From an uncultured Clostridium sp. (GTDB lineage Bacteria; Bacillota; Clostridia; TANB77; CAG-508): 64,000 nucleotides of DNA. Location: the NCBI GenBank assembly GCA_900552555.1, contig URZW01000002.1, forward strand, positions 1 to 64,000, read 5' to 3'. This document shows positions 17,494 to 26,494 of this stretch, in pieces. Made by a program: the position numbers and the translations under genes. The stretch's first letter is position 1. Each line of letters begins with the position of its first letter. The notes beneath the pieces are model-generated. The model saw nothing but the letters and a program-made list of their open reading frames with translations. It was not told the DNA's origin and ran no database searches.

Positions 17494-17961
17494 TTATTTT
17501 TTTAATATAGCTAAAACTTCTTTAGGAATATACCTAGAAACATCTTTGCCATTTCTAAGCAATTCCATAACCATACTTGAACTGATATTACCTAATTTAC
17601 CAGCCCTAATGTAAACCGTGTCAAGCCCTGATATTTCCTCATTAATAGAGGCAATGTTTTCCTCATATTCATAGTCCATACCATTTCTAATACCTCTAAC
17701 TAAGAATGTTGAATTATAATCTAATGCAACATCCGAAGAAAAAGTAGCATAAGAGATAACTATTACATTGTTTAAGTTTTCTCTAATTAATACTTGCTCA
17801 ATTGCTTTTTGCATTGAATCCTTATCAAATCTCCGAGATTTCTTTGAATTAACACCAATGCCAACTACAACTTTATCAAAAAGTTGAGCAGATTTAGCAA
17901 TTACATGTAGATGACCATTTGTAAAAGGGTCAAAACTTCCTGCATAAAAACCAATTTTCAT
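17494..17961 (-). CDS. coaD: phosphopantetheine adenylyltransferase
   Basis: 155 residues, normal length (about 160). It transfers AMP from ATP to 4'-phosphopantetheine in coenzyme A synthesis. The nucleotidyltransferase motif GSFDPFTNGH is at residues 8-17, with FLVRGIRNGMDYEYE in the middle and ISSSMVMELL near the C-terminus, matching the family's T/HxGH and ISSTxVR motifs. The middle is somewhat divergent from textbook CoaD: the usual NRxLAPEIETVFL segment reads NEEISGLDTVYI. Start ATG 17961 behind AAGGAGG. Gene symbol by homology; a paralogue with a related substrate cannot be wholly excluded. Confidence 0.88.
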   Translation of the reverse strand: MKIGFYAGSFDPFTNGHLHVIAKSAQLFDKVVVGIGVNSKKSRRFDKDSMQKAIEQVLIRENLNNVIVISYATFSSDVALDYNSTFLVRGIRNGMDYEYEENIASINEEISGLDTVYIRAGKLGNISSSMVMELLRNGKDVSRYIPKEVLAILKK

Positions 17962-18201
17962 TTAAAAATCCTCCTTCATTTGTCTGGAGGTTTTACCCTC
18001 CAACATTTTATAATTTTCGGGTAACAAAATTTATAATTAAAATTATAACATATTTTATATGAGTTTTACAAGTTATTATACTGTGAATTGTAAAAAACCT
18101 ACATAAAAAATTAAATAAAAAAAGAAAAAAACTTGTATATTCCCAAAATTTATGATATAAATACTAGTATAAGAAGAAAGCTACAGAAAGGCGGAATTTT
18201 T

Positions 18202-18951
18202 GTGGAAGAAAATTTAGAAAAAGAAGCAAAAAAAGTACTAGTAGTAGATGACGAACAAGCAATAATCGACGTACTAGTATACAATTTACAAAAAGAAGGA
18301 TACCAAACACTAGAAGCAACAGACGGAGTAACAGCAGTAAACATGGCATTAGAACAAAAGCCAGACCTAATGTTACTAGATATAATGTTGCCAAAAATGG
18401 ACGGACTAACAGTATGTAAAAGAGTAAAAAATTATTTAAATATACCAATACTAATGTTGACAGCAAAAGATGCAGAAATAGATAAAATAGTAGGACTAGA
18501 ACTAGGTGCAGATGACTACATAACAAAACCATTCAGTGTAAGAGAGTTAATGGCAAGAGTAAAAGCAAACTTAAGAAAAAATGAAATCACAAACATCATA
18601 AAAGAAGCCCCAATAGAAGAAATGCCAGCTATTGAAGCAAACTCTGACAACATTATAAAAGTAAACGAACTAGAACTAGACTTAGATAGATTTGAAGTAA
18701 AAGTAAGAGGAGAAATAATAGACTTAACACTAAGAGAATTCGAAGTATTAAAATTTTTGGCATCACAACCGGGTCAAGTAATAACAAGAGAAACATTACT
18801 TGAAAAAGTATGGGGATATGAATATTATGGAGATATAAGAACTGTTGATGTTACAGTAAGAAGAATAAGAGAAAAAATTGAAAAAGATACATCAAGTCCC
18901 AAAATATTAATTACAAAAAGAGGTGTAGGCTATTATATAGCAACAAAATAA
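18202..18951 (+). CDS. OmpR/PhoB-family response regulator (WalR/YycF-like), orphan
   Basis: 249 residues. GTG 18202 is chosen because AAAGGCGG lies seven bases upstream; a longer frame from TTG 18133 adds 23 residues without a ribosome-binding site. The receiver domain has acidic VVDDEQA, phospho-acceptor Asp60 in LLDIMLPKMDG, Thr in MLTAKD and Lys in ITKPFS. A winged-helix DNA-binding domain follows, with LTLREFEVLKFLA and RTVDVTVRRIREKI. The C-terminal domain strongly resembles WalR/YycF, the essential cell-wall regulator of Firmicutes. No histidine kinase is adjacent, which is unusual for walR (normally walRK). A 50-residue linker carries an insert rich in Glu/Asn. Confidence 0.88.
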   Translation: MEENLEKEAKKVLVVDDEQAIIDVLVYNLQKEGYQTLEATDGVTAVNMALEQKPDLMLLDIMLPKMDGLTVCKRVKNYLNIPILMLTAKDAEIDKIVGLELGADDYITKPFSVRELMARVKANLRKNEITNIIKEAPIEEMPAIEANSDNIIKVNELELDLDRFEVKVRGEIIDLTLREFEVLKFLASQPGQVITRETLLEKVWGYEYYGDIRTVDVTVRRIREKIEKDTSSPKILITKRGVGYYIATK

Positions 18952-19008
18952 AAAATAGAAAGAATAGAAAAGACAATAAAAATAGTCAAAATATTCTTTC
19001 TATTTTTT
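18952..19008 (+). terminator. intrinsic terminator after the response regulator
   Basis: Perfect 15-bp stem (left arm 18952-18966, right arm 18992-19006) with a 25-base loop and a T6 tail. Confidence 0.8.
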
Positions 19009-19069
19009 GTTGAAATTTATATAAAAATATGATTAAATTAAGAAAAATATAAAAGCAGGGGGAATAAAA

Positions 19070-19756
19070 ATGCCATCATGGGGAATTCATTTAGGAATAG
19101 CAAATACATTATCAAAGAAGATGGAAAATATAGATAAAAATCTATTTATATTTGGAAATGTAGTACCAGACATAAATAATGGATATGTAGTAAAAGATAT
19201 AAGCAAAATAATATCACATAAAATAACACATTATGATGGAGAAAAGGATTTTAAAGGATACAGAAAGTTTTATATAAAATATATATATGATATAAAAAAT
19301 CCAGTGGTATTAGGCAGTTTGACACATTTGATGACAGACTACTATTTTAATAATATAACATATTCAAGAAAAGCAATCTGGGAAAACGGAAAAGTTGCTG
19401 GACTAAAATTAAATACTGGTAAAGAAATAAAATGTGACAAAGAAACAGTAAGAAAAATAAAAGAAAATGATTTTAAAATATTTGCAGATTATATATATAA
19501 AAGTCACGAATTATCAAATATAAAATATGATGAAAAAATGTTATCAATAAATCCAATTGTAGAAGAATTTGACATAAGCAAAGAAGATGCTGAAAAGACA
19601 ATAGAATATGTAAATTGTTATATAGAAAATAAGAAAAATATTATTGATAAATGCGAAAATAAAGAATATCAGATATTTACACAAAATGAAATGGAAGAGA
19701 TATCAGAAAATTGTGTGGATTTCATATTAGAATTTTTAGAAAAAATAAAAAATTAA
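19070..19756 (+). CDS. zinc-dependent phospholipase C-like protein (PF00882-like)
   Basis: 228 residues. The N-terminus MPSWGIHLGIANTLSKK and the following FGNVVPDI and GSLTHLMTDYYF segments match the alpha-helical S1-P1 nuclease/zinc phospholipase C-like family, in which these His and Asp residues bind zinc. It has no signal peptide, so unlike secreted toxins it should be cytosolic. Short clostridial members like this are of unknown function. The ribosome-binding site is GGGGG before the ATG. It is flanked by terminators on both sides, so it is monocistronic. Confidence 0.6.
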   Translation: MPSWGIHLGIANTLSKKMENIDKNLFIFGNVVPDINNGYVVKDISKIISHKITHYDGEKDFKGYRKFYIKYIYDIKNPVVLGSLTHLMTDYYFNNITYSRKAIWENGKVAGLKLNTGKEIKCDKETVRKIKENDFKIFADYIYKSHELSNIKYDEKMLSINPIVEEFDISKEDAEKTIEYVNCYIENKKNIIDKCENKEYQIFTQNEMEEISENCVDFILEFLEKIKN

Positions 19757-19762
19757 ACTTAT

Positions 19763-19841
19763 AGGAAGTTTTAAAACTTTCCTGCAATATAAAAAGAAAC
19801 CGCAAGGTTCTCAAAATGTCGAATTTTGCGGTCGATTTTTT
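19763..19841 (+). terminator. two successive hairpins after the 19070 gene
   Basis: First hairpin AGGAAGTTTTAAAACTTTCCT-type palindrome at 19763-19783. The second pairs ACCGCAA (19799) with TTGCGGT (19826-19832), followed by CGATTTTTT. An internal CAAAAT / ATTTTG stem can compete with the second hairpin, as in a small switch. Confidence 0.6.
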
Positions 19842-19861
19842 AGTTAAATTAAAAAAACATA

Positions 19862-19890
19862 TTGACATCAAAAAAATAAAAAGTTATAAT
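19862..19890 (+). promoter_or_regulatory. perfect-consensus sigma-A promoter
   Basis: TTGACA, 17-base spacer, TATAAT. It drives the Rpn-like gene starting at 19996; the transcript would have about 100 bases of leader. Confidence 0.85.
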
Positions 19891-19995
19891 CTACTTAAAT
19901 TTTTAATCAAAAATATTTTTTATCTAAATTAAATTAGATCTAATTAAAAAAAATCCAATTTACCAAATCAAAAAATGGAGGTGAAAATAGAACAA

Positions 19996-20631
19996 GTGAA
20001 CCGAAAATTTATATCAAACAGCAATTATGTATTCAGAAAAATATTAAATTCTGAAGATTGTTTAGGCATCATAAAAAATTTTATAGAAGCAATATTAGAC
20101 ATAAAAATAAAAGAAATAGAGCTAAATCCATATCTGAAACAAAAAGAAAATTATTTACCACGCGAAGAAAATTTTGGAATTGCAGATGTAAGAATACATA
20201 CATATGAAAATGAAGAAATGAATGTAGGAATTCAATTCATAGATGGAATATATGTTCAAACAAAAATGCTAATGTACTATTCCCAAATACATCTAAATCA
20301 ACTAGAATATGGCGATAATAGAGAATTTGCAAAAACAATAACAATAAACTTATTAGATTTTAATTATTTTTCTTCAAAAGGATGTAAAAAAACAATAAGA
20401 ATTAAGACAAATGAAGGAGATGTAAGACTTGAAGAGATAGAAATGATATCAATAGAATTGCCTAAATTCAGATGCTATGACAATGACGATTTGACAGAAA
20501 TAGAACAATGGCTACAATATTTAAAAGGGTGTGATGAAAACACATTAGAAAAAATAAAAAGCCAAAACAAATATATAAAAAAATTAGATACACTTGCAGA
20601 AAAATATTGGCTTGAAGAAAAAATGGAATAA
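19996..20631 (+). CDS. Rpn/PD-(D/E)XK nuclease-family protein with altered active site
   Basis: 211 residues from GTG 19996, ten bases after GGAGGTGA; an ATG at 19975 lies before that site. It matches the PDDEXK_2 (Rpn, transposase-associated nuclease) family: N-terminal SNYVFRKIL, then NPYL, catalytic Asp in GIADVRI, and the helix YYSQIHLNQL followed by TITINLLDFNYF. The family's catalytic ExQ motif (usually IEMQ) here reads VGIQ, so the Glu is replaced by Gly (codon GGA, one base from GAA). The protein ends soon after the domain without the long helical tail of full-length Rpn proteins. A consensus promoter and a terminator flank it. It may be inactive as a nuclease, or a DNA-binding derivative. 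Confidence 0.75.
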   Translation: MNRKFISNSNYVFRKILNSEDCLGIIKNFIEAILDIKIKEIELNPYLKQKENYLPREENFGIADVRIHTYENEEMNVGIQFIDGIYVQTKMLMYYSQIHLNQLEYGDNREFAKTITINLLDFNYFSSKGCKKTIRIKTNEGDVRLEEIEMISIELPKFRCYDNDDLTEIEQWLQYLKGCDENTLEKIKSQNKYIKKLDTLAEKYWLEEKME

Positions 20632-20650
20632 GAGGGAAAAAATCCCTCTT
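20630..20650. terminator. terminator between convergent genes
   Basis: AAGAGGG / CCCTCTT stem overlapping the stop of the Rpn-like gene, just beyond the 3' end of the minus-strand PBP gene. Confidence 0.65.
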
Positions 20651-20661
20651 AAAAATAAATT

Positions 20662-22935
20662 TTATCGTTTCTTTAAAATAACTTTTATAACAGTACCTGC
20701 ATCAACATTAGAACCTTTTGGAGTATCCTGTGAAACAACAGTACCAGTACCTTCAACACTAATGTTTAGATTTGCATTTCTTAATTCCGTTGTAGCCTGA
20801 TATTTACTCTTACCAGTTAAATCTGGAACAGTAGCAGATGTTCTTGTATCTTGGTCATATAACATTATTAGAGAACCTTTTGATAAAGAAGCACCAGGCT
20901 TTGGAACTTGATCTTTAACTAATGTGCTATTTTTATCTTTAGAAGTAGATATTTTAGCAGTAAATCCAGCATTTGTTAATATTTTTTCAGCCTCTGCAAT
21001 AGTTTTATTTCTAACTTCAGGAACTGAAACTAAATCTTCATCATCTGTAGAATCAGCATCAGAAGGTATACCCAAGTAAGGCAAAATTTCTGACAACATT
21101 TGAGATACAACAGGACCTGCTAATGTACCACCTTGATGGTTACTCTTTGGAGGTTTATACAAGTTAAGTAATAGAACAACTTGAGTATCTTCAACAGGAG
21201 AAATTGCAACATATGTAGCAACATAACCATCAATATCTTCTCTACCAGCTCTTGGCTCAGAAGTACCAGTTTTTCCACCAACAGTATAACCTGAAACTCC
21301 ACCTCTCCAACCAGTTCCATTTTCTACAACAGATTGCATCATAGATTTTACTTTTGAAGCAGTTTCAGAAGAAATAACCTGTCTTACTTGTTCAGTATCA
21401 ATATTTGTAACAGCACCAGTATCAGTATTGGTAATAGATTTTACAATTCTAGGTTTCATTAAAATCCCATCATTAGCAATTGCAGAAATTGCAGTAATCA
21501 TTTGCAAAGGAGTAATACTAAAACGTTGTCCAAAAGAATAAGTTGCTCTTTCAACTGGGATTACAGTTGACTCCTCTTTAAATATAGAACTAGCTTCTCC
21601 AGGTAAATCAACACCTGTTTTATCAAAAAATCCAAAAGATTTATAATATTTATATAATGTTGCAGTCCCTATTCTAGTTCCTAATTGTATAAGAGCAGGG
21701 TTACATGAATTTTCCAAAGCATTTCTTAAAGATTGAGAACCATGTGAACCATCTGTTTTCCAACAACTTATTTTAACACCATCAACAGTTTCAGAACCTG
21801 AACAATAGAAATCACCAGCAACATCTGTACCAGTAATGTTTTCCTCTAAAGCAGTAGAAGCAGTAATTAATTTAAAAACAGAACCAGGTTCATATAATTC
21901 AGAAACAGCCTTATTAGACCACATCTTATAAATGGCATTAGTCTTTTCTTCTGAACTTAATGAATTATATGTTTTTGCAAGGAAAGAATTTGGTGTAAAG
22001 GGTTGATTTAAATCATAATTTGGATAATTAGCTATTGCTAATATATCACCAGTTTTAGGATTCATTACAATACAACTACCACCATTTTCAACATTATTAT
22101 TATCAACAGCTTGTTGTAGATATTTTTCAACAATTTTTTGAATATTTAAATCAATAGTAAGGGTCAAATCACTGCCATTTTCAGCTGCAATATATGTTTC
22201 TTCAGTATTTGGAATCTCTTCTTGACTAGCACTTTTTGAACTTACAATTTTACCTGGAGTTCCAGATAAAACATCATCCCATTTATTTTCAATACCAGAT
22301 AAACCTTGATTATCACTACCACAGGAACCAAGAACCTGAGCAAGAAGAGAATCATTAGGATAATATCTTTTTGTATCTTCATCTATATTTATTCCTACAG
22401 AAACATTATTTTCATCCATCCATTTTTTTAATTTGTCAACCCTATCTTGGTCAACTTTTTTTGCTATTGTTTCAACTTTTGATGTACTTGTAACTTTTTT
22501 TAAAGTTTCACCATAATCAAGTTCAAATATATCAGAAAGAGCTTTTGCAACTTTTTCTTTTAAAGCTTGAGTATTATCATTATTTTTTGAATCCTTAATT
22601 TTTTCAGGATTTATTGTTATTGTGTCAACAGAAGCACTTGTTGCAAGAGTATGACCAGTAGAATCATATATAGCACCTCTTTTGGGACTTATTATTTGGT
22701 TTATTGATTGTTGATTATATGCAAGTTCTTTTAAATAGTTACCTTGCACAAATTGTAAAAATCCAATTCTTCCTATCAATATTGCTAGAATTAGAATTAT
22801 TACTATAAATATTGTTTTAATTTTTTTTGTATATATAAAATTTTGTGATTTGAATTCCGTGTTTATTTTTGTTATTTTTTTATTTACATTTTTTGTTTTT
22901 TTCGATTTGTTTTTCTTATCCAATATTTTCACCAC
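20662..22935 (-). CDS. SpoVD/PbpB-type class B penicillin-binding protein with PASTA domains
   Basis: 757 residues. The N-terminus is basic, then one membrane anchor (IFIVIILILAILIGRIGFLQF, about 42-62). A PBP dimerisation domain follows (SPKRGAIYDSTGHTLATS). The transpeptidase domain has Ser352 in SVFK, the SCN motif in ENSCNPALIQ, and KTG in VGGKTGTSEP (about residue 555). Two PASTA domains occupy the C-terminus (VPEVRNKTIAEAEKIL and VPDLTGKSKYQATTEL). The enzyme cross-links peptidoglycan outside the membrane with a SEDS glycosyltransferase partner. PASTA domains favour SpoVD (cortex) over a vegetative PBP2, but outside the dcw cluster this cannot be settled. The start may be GTG 22935 or a nearby GTG/TTG. 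Confidence 0.88.
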   Translation of the reverse strand: MVKILDKKNKSKKTKNVNKKITKINTEFKSQNFIYTKKIKTIFIVIILILAILIGRIGFLQFVQGNYLKELAYNQQSINQIISPKRGAIYDSTGHTLATSASVDTITINPEKIKDSKNNDNTQALKEKVAKALSDIFELDYGETLKKVTSTSKVETIAKKVDQDRVDKLKKWMDENNVSVGINIDEDTKRYYPNDSLLAQVLGSCGSDNQGLSGIENKWDDVLSGTPGKIVSSKSASQEEIPNTEETYIAAENGSDLTLTIDLNIQKIVEKYLQQAVDNNNVENGGSCIVMNPKTGDILAIANYPNYDLNQPFTPNSFLAKTYNSLSSEEKTNAIYKMWSNKAVSELYEPGSVFKLITASTALEENITGTDVAGDFYCSGSETVDGVKISCWKTDGSHGSQSLRNALENSCNPALIQLGTRIGTATLYKYYKSFGFFDKTGVDLPGEASSIFKEESTVIPVERATYSFGQRFSITPLQMITAISAIANDGILMKPRIVKSITNTDTGAVTNIDTEQVRQVISSETASKVKSMMQSVVENGTGWRGGVSGYTVGGKTGTSEPRAGREDIDGYVATYVAISPVEDTQVVLLLNLYKPPKSNHQGGTLAGPVVSQMLSEILPYLGIPSDADSTDDEDLVSVPEVRNKTIAEAEKILTNAGFTAKISTSKDKNSTLVKDQVPKPGASLSKGSLIMLYDQDTRTSATVPDLTGKSKYQATTELRNANLNISVEGTGTVVSQDTPKGSNVDAGTVIKVILKKR

Positions 22936-23032
22936 TCTTTTGTTAAAAATTATAATATTATTTTATATTAAACATATTTAAAAATCAATAAATTTCTTAA
23001 AATTTAAAGAAAATCAGTTATTATATAGTTAC

Positions 23033-23491
23033 AATTCACATTTTTTACAAAAATTTGTGTGTAAGTTGCTTCCTTAAGGGTTATATATATTTGGTATTGT
23101 ATCCGCTTGAATGAAGTAAAAAATAGAAAATTTTAAATAAAAAAATGAGGAATGCTCACGGAAAAAATGTATATGTATATGGTTTGATAATTTTCTCGGT
23201 TCAATACGCAACATAAGAATTTCTAAAATAAATTAATGGCACCCTTCCACTTAGTCCTCACTTCGTTCGACGTGAACCCTTTCCATTAATTTATTTAAGA
23301 AATTCTAATATTGCTCCAATCACATTCGAAAATGATAAAACCATATACATATACATTTTTAGCCTGAGTGAGAGAGGCTCAGTTTTTTATTTTAGATTTT
23401 CTTTTTGAACGTAATGAACAGGATACAATACCAAATATATATAACCCTTAAGGAAGCAACTTACACATCAATTTTTGAAAAAATGTGAATT
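23033..23491. repeat. long nested palindromic element, copy A
   Basis: A 459-bp inverted repeat fills the gap between the divergent PBP and comM genes. Outer arms 23033-23104 and 23421-23491 are nearly perfectly complementary over about 70 bases. Inner parts (23105-23420) are an imperfect stem with a core (about 23196-23330) containing GGCACCCTTCCACT. The inner 316 bp recur inverted at 54.9-55.3 kb, and the core recurs at 48.5-48.75 kb. The outer arms are found only here. There is no open reading frame. Also in the gap, 22936-23032 and 23492-23532 hold only AT-rich leader sequence. Confidence 0.85.
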
Positions 23492-23532
23492 ATAAAACAT
23501 TTTTAAGATAAAAAAAGAAAGGAAAATTATTT

Positions 23533-25071
23533 ATGATATCAAATGTAAAAACAATATCACTAAGTGGAATAGAAGGAAACTTAGTAGAAGTACAAACAGA
23601 CATAACAGGAGGACTACCAACCTTCGAAATAGTAGGCTTACCAGATACAAGTGTAAGAGAATCAAAAGAAAGAATAAAATCAGCAATAAAAAACTCCAAC
23701 ATAGAATTTCCAAGCAGAAGAATAATAATAAACTTAGCACCAGCAAGCACAAAAAAAGAAGGAACAAGTTATGACCTACCAATAGCAATAGGAATACTAT
23801 TAGCACAAAAAGAAATAATCAACCAAAAACTAGAAAACACAATATTTATAGGAGAACTATCACTAGACGGAAAAATAAACAGAATAAATGGAGTATTACC
23901 AATGTGTATAGAATCAATGAACCTAGGAATAAGAAAAGTAATATTACCAAAAGCAAACGAAAGGGAAGCAGCAGTAGTAAAAAATCTAGAAATAATAGGA
24001 GTAAACAATTTACAAGAAGTAATAGACTATCTAAATGGAAATAAAAAAATAGAAAAAGCAGAAGTTGACATACTAAAAATATTTAATAAAAAAAATAAAG
24101 AACAATTTGATTTTTCAGAAGTAAAAGGACAAGAAAATGTAAAAAGAGCCTTAGAAATAGCAGCAGGAGGAGGCCACAATTGTATACTTATAGGACCACC
24201 AGGTTCAGGAAAAACAATGATTGCAAAAAGAATACCAACAATATTACCAGATTTAACATTTGAAGAATCATTAGATATAACTAAAATACATAGTGTATCT
24301 GGAATTTTAGACAATAGTATTGGAATAGTAACAAAAAGACCATTTAGAAGCCCACATCATACAATATCACCAACATCAATGATAGGAGGCGGAAGAAATC
24401 CAAAACCTGGTGAAATAAGCTTGGCACATAATGGAGTACTATTTTTAGACGAATTACCAGAATTTAATAGAACAACACTAGAAGTTTTAAGAGGACCATT
24501 AGAAGAAAAACAGGTAACAATATCAAGATTATATTCAAAAGTAGAATACCCATCAAACTTTATGCTTATAGCAAGTATGAACCCATGCCAATGTGGATAT
24601 TATGGAAGTGAAGAAAAAGTGTGCAAATGTTCAGAACAATCAATTGAAAGATATTTAAACAGAATTAGTGGACCGTTATTAGATAGGATAGATTTGCATG
24701 TTGAAGTAAAACCAGTAAAATACCAAAAACTAAATTCTAATATAAAACCAGAAACATCAAATCAAATAAAGCAAAGAGTTAATAAAGCACGAAGAATACA
24801 ATATTTAAGATATAAAGATACGGGAATATACTCAAATGCAGAGCTTACTCCACAAATGATAGAAAGATACTGTAAAATAGACGAGCAATCAAAAAAGATA
24901 TTAGAACAAGCATTTAATAAATTAGGGTTAAGTGCAAGAGCATATTCAAGAATTCTAAAAGTTGCAAGAACAATAGCGGATTTGGAAGAAAAAGAAAATA
25001 TTGAAAAACAGCACATTTTAGAAGCAATTCAATATAGAAACTTAGATAGAAAATATGGAGATAAATTTTAA
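23533..25071 (+). CDS. comM: YifB/ComM family Mg-chelatase-like AAA+ ATPase
   Basis: 512 residues, normal for ComM/YifB. The N-terminal ChlI-like/Lon-protease-fold domain (residues 1-165) starts with the typical VKTISLSGIEGNLVEVQTDI and VGLPDTSVRESKERIKSA. A Mg-chelatase ATPase domain with Walker A GPPGSGKT (about 221-228) and Walker B LFLDELPEF follows. The zinc-finger-like CQCGYYGSEEKVCKC precedes the C-terminal lid. ComM is a hexameric branch-migration helicase that helps integrate incoming DNA. The stop codon overlaps the start of dprA (TAATG), the usual comM-dprA coupling. Confidence 0.94.
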   Translation: MISNVKTISLSGIEGNLVEVQTDITGGLPTFEIVGLPDTSVRESKERIKSAIKNSNIEFPSRRIIINLAPASTKKEGTSYDLPIAIGILLAQKEIINQKLENTIFIGELSLDGKINRINGVLPMCIESMNLGIRKVILPKANEREAAVVKNLEIIGVNNLQEVIDYLNGNKKIEKAEVDILKIFNKKNKEQFDFSEVKGQENVKRALEIAAGGGHNCILIGPPGSGKTMIAKRIPTILPDLTFEESLDITKIHSVSGILDNSIGIVTKRPFRSPHHTISPTSMIGGGRNPKPGEISLAHNGVLFLDELPEFNRTTLEVLRGPLEEKQVTISRLYSKVEYPSNFMLIASMNPCQCGYYGSEEKVCKCSEQSIERYLNRISGPLLDRIDLHVEVKPVKYQKLNSNIKPETSNQIKQRVNKARRIQYLRYKDTGIYSNAELTPQMIERYCKIDEQSKKILEQAFNKLGLSARAYSRILKVARTIADLEEKENIEKQHILEAIQYRNLDRKYGDKF

Positions 25072-25932
25072 TGAAAATAGAAATAGAAGATTCAATATAT
25101 CCAGAAAAATTAAAAAGAGTAAAAAATCCTCCTAAAACTTTATATGCAAATGGAAACATAGAGCTATTAAAAACAAATCGGAATATCTATAATAGGTTCT
25201 AGAAGACCAACTAAATATGGAGAAAGAATGACAAAAAGGTTTGCTAAAGAATTAAGTTTATATGGATTAACAATAATTAGTGGAATGGCAGAAGGGATAG
25301 ACAGTTTGGCACATACTACGATTTTAGAAAATGAAGGAAATACAATTGCAGTATTACCATCTGGATTTAACAAAATATTTCCATCAAAAAATAAAAAGTT
25401 ATATCAACAAATATTAGATAATAATGGACTTGTTATAAGTGAATATCAAGAAAATGAGGAGGCAACATCAAAAACATTTATTGAAAGAAATAGAATTGTA
25501 GCTGGTTTATCAATGGGAACATTAGTAGTGGAAGGAGGATATAGAAGTGGAACAGGTGTAACTGCAAGAATAACAAAAGAATTAGAAAAAAATTTATTTT
25601 GCATACCATCAAGCTTAGAAAATCCAAAAGGATTTACACCAAATAAATTAATACAAAAAGGTGCATTTTTAGTTACACAAGTAGAAGACATTATAGAAAA
25701 ATATTCAGAATTAAATTTAATAAAATTACAAGTTCAAGAACAGAACAAAAAAATTGTTGAACCAGAGTTTCAAAAAATTTATGATATTTTAAGTTATGAA
25801 GAATCAATACATATTAATGAAATAACCCAAAAATTAAATTTATCAATTAGTGAAGTAAATGAAAAACTAATGATGCTAGAACTTGAGGAAAAAGTAGTAT
25901 CTCTTCCAGGAAATAATTATAAAAAATGTTGA
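25071..25932 (+). pseudogene. dprA: dprA (DNA-processing protein A) interrupted by a frameshift
   Basis: ATG 25071 overlaps the comM stop and encodes a DprA-like N-terminus (IYPEKLKRVKNPPKTLYANG) that runs into TAG at about 25201. The rest of DprA continues in another frame: IIGSRRPTKYGERM from about 25187, then the Rossmann fold with SGMAEGIDSLAHT, VLPSGF, EYQENEEATSKTFIERNRIVAGLS and VVEGGYRSGT, and a C-terminal winged helix. The frame break is near 25175-25182, in AAAAACAAATCGG. Restoring two A residues would give LLKNKIGISIIGSR, so loss of bases in A-runs (mutation or sequencing error) is likely. DprA loads RecA on transforming single-stranded DNA. The downstream part could still be made from ATG 25228. 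Confidence 0.85.
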
Positions 25933-25940
25933 AAAGTTTT

Positions 25941-25970
25941 AATTATTTAATGGGGAGACATTAAATAATT
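25941..25970 (+). repeat. short perfect hairpin after dprA
   Basis: AATTATTTAAT / ATTAAATAATT around GGGGAGAC; no clear U-tract, so its role (weak terminator or RNA stabiliser) is uncertain. Confidence 0.4.
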
Positions 25971-25995
25971 TCAAATATAAATAGACTAGGAGAAA

Positions 25996-26364
25996 ATGAA
26001 ATATATGAAAATACACATAAAAAAAGATTTTGGTAATTCGGGTGAAGATATAGCTGTTCAATATTTGGAAAAGCAAGGACATGTTATTTTAAAACGAAAT
26101 TTCTATTGTAAACAAGGTGAGATTGATATTATTACCAAAGATAAAAATGAAATTGTTTTTATAGAAGTGAAAAGCAGAAGCAGTACAGAATATGGACTTC
26201 CATCAGAAGCAGTAACAAAACAAAAAATACAACATTTATATAAAACTGCTAGATATTTTTTGTACAAAAATAAAATGTTAAATGAATTTATCAGATTTGA
26301 TGTTATGGAAATACTAATAAAAAGAGGAAAATTCAATATAAATCATATAAAACAGATAATATAA
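25996..26364 (+). CDS. YraN family protein (UPF0102), endonuclease-like
   Basis: 122 residues, normal length. The family signature is clear: GNSGEDIAVQYLEKQGHVILKRNF, then QGEIDIITKDKNEIVFIEVKSR, which is a PD-(D/E)XK-like nuclease core (D in EIDII, ExK in IEVKSR), and AVTKQKIQHL. YraN proteins are predicted Holliday-junction-resolvase-like nucleases of unproven function, often next to comM/dprA or rnhB, as here. Start ATG 25996 behind AGGAG. Confidence 0.88.
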   Translation: MKYMKIHIKKDFGNSGEDIAVQYLEKQGHVILKRNFYCKQGEIDIITKDKNEIVFIEVKSRSSTEYGLPSEAVTKQKIQHLYKTARYFLYKNKMLNEFIRFDVMEILIKRGKFNINHIKQII

Positions 26365-26384
26365 AAATTATGTAAAATAAAAAC

Positions 26385-26413
26385 TTGAATATAAAACAAA
26401 TTACTGGTATAAT
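26385..26413 (+). promoter_or_regulatory. sigma-A promoter for rsmA
   Basis: TTGAAT, 17-base spacer, TATAAT, about 80 bases before the start codon. Confidence 0.75.
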
Positions 26414-26494
26414 AAACAACAAGGTATGGTTTAAATTTGACTTTCAAATAAAAGACTTGAACCGAAAAAATAAAAGAAATGGAAAGGAACCCAA

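Noticed and set aside
18133..18201. N-terminal extension of the WalR-like regulator
   Set aside because: It starts at a TTG without a ribosome-binding site, whereas GTG 18202 has AAAGGCGG at good spacing.
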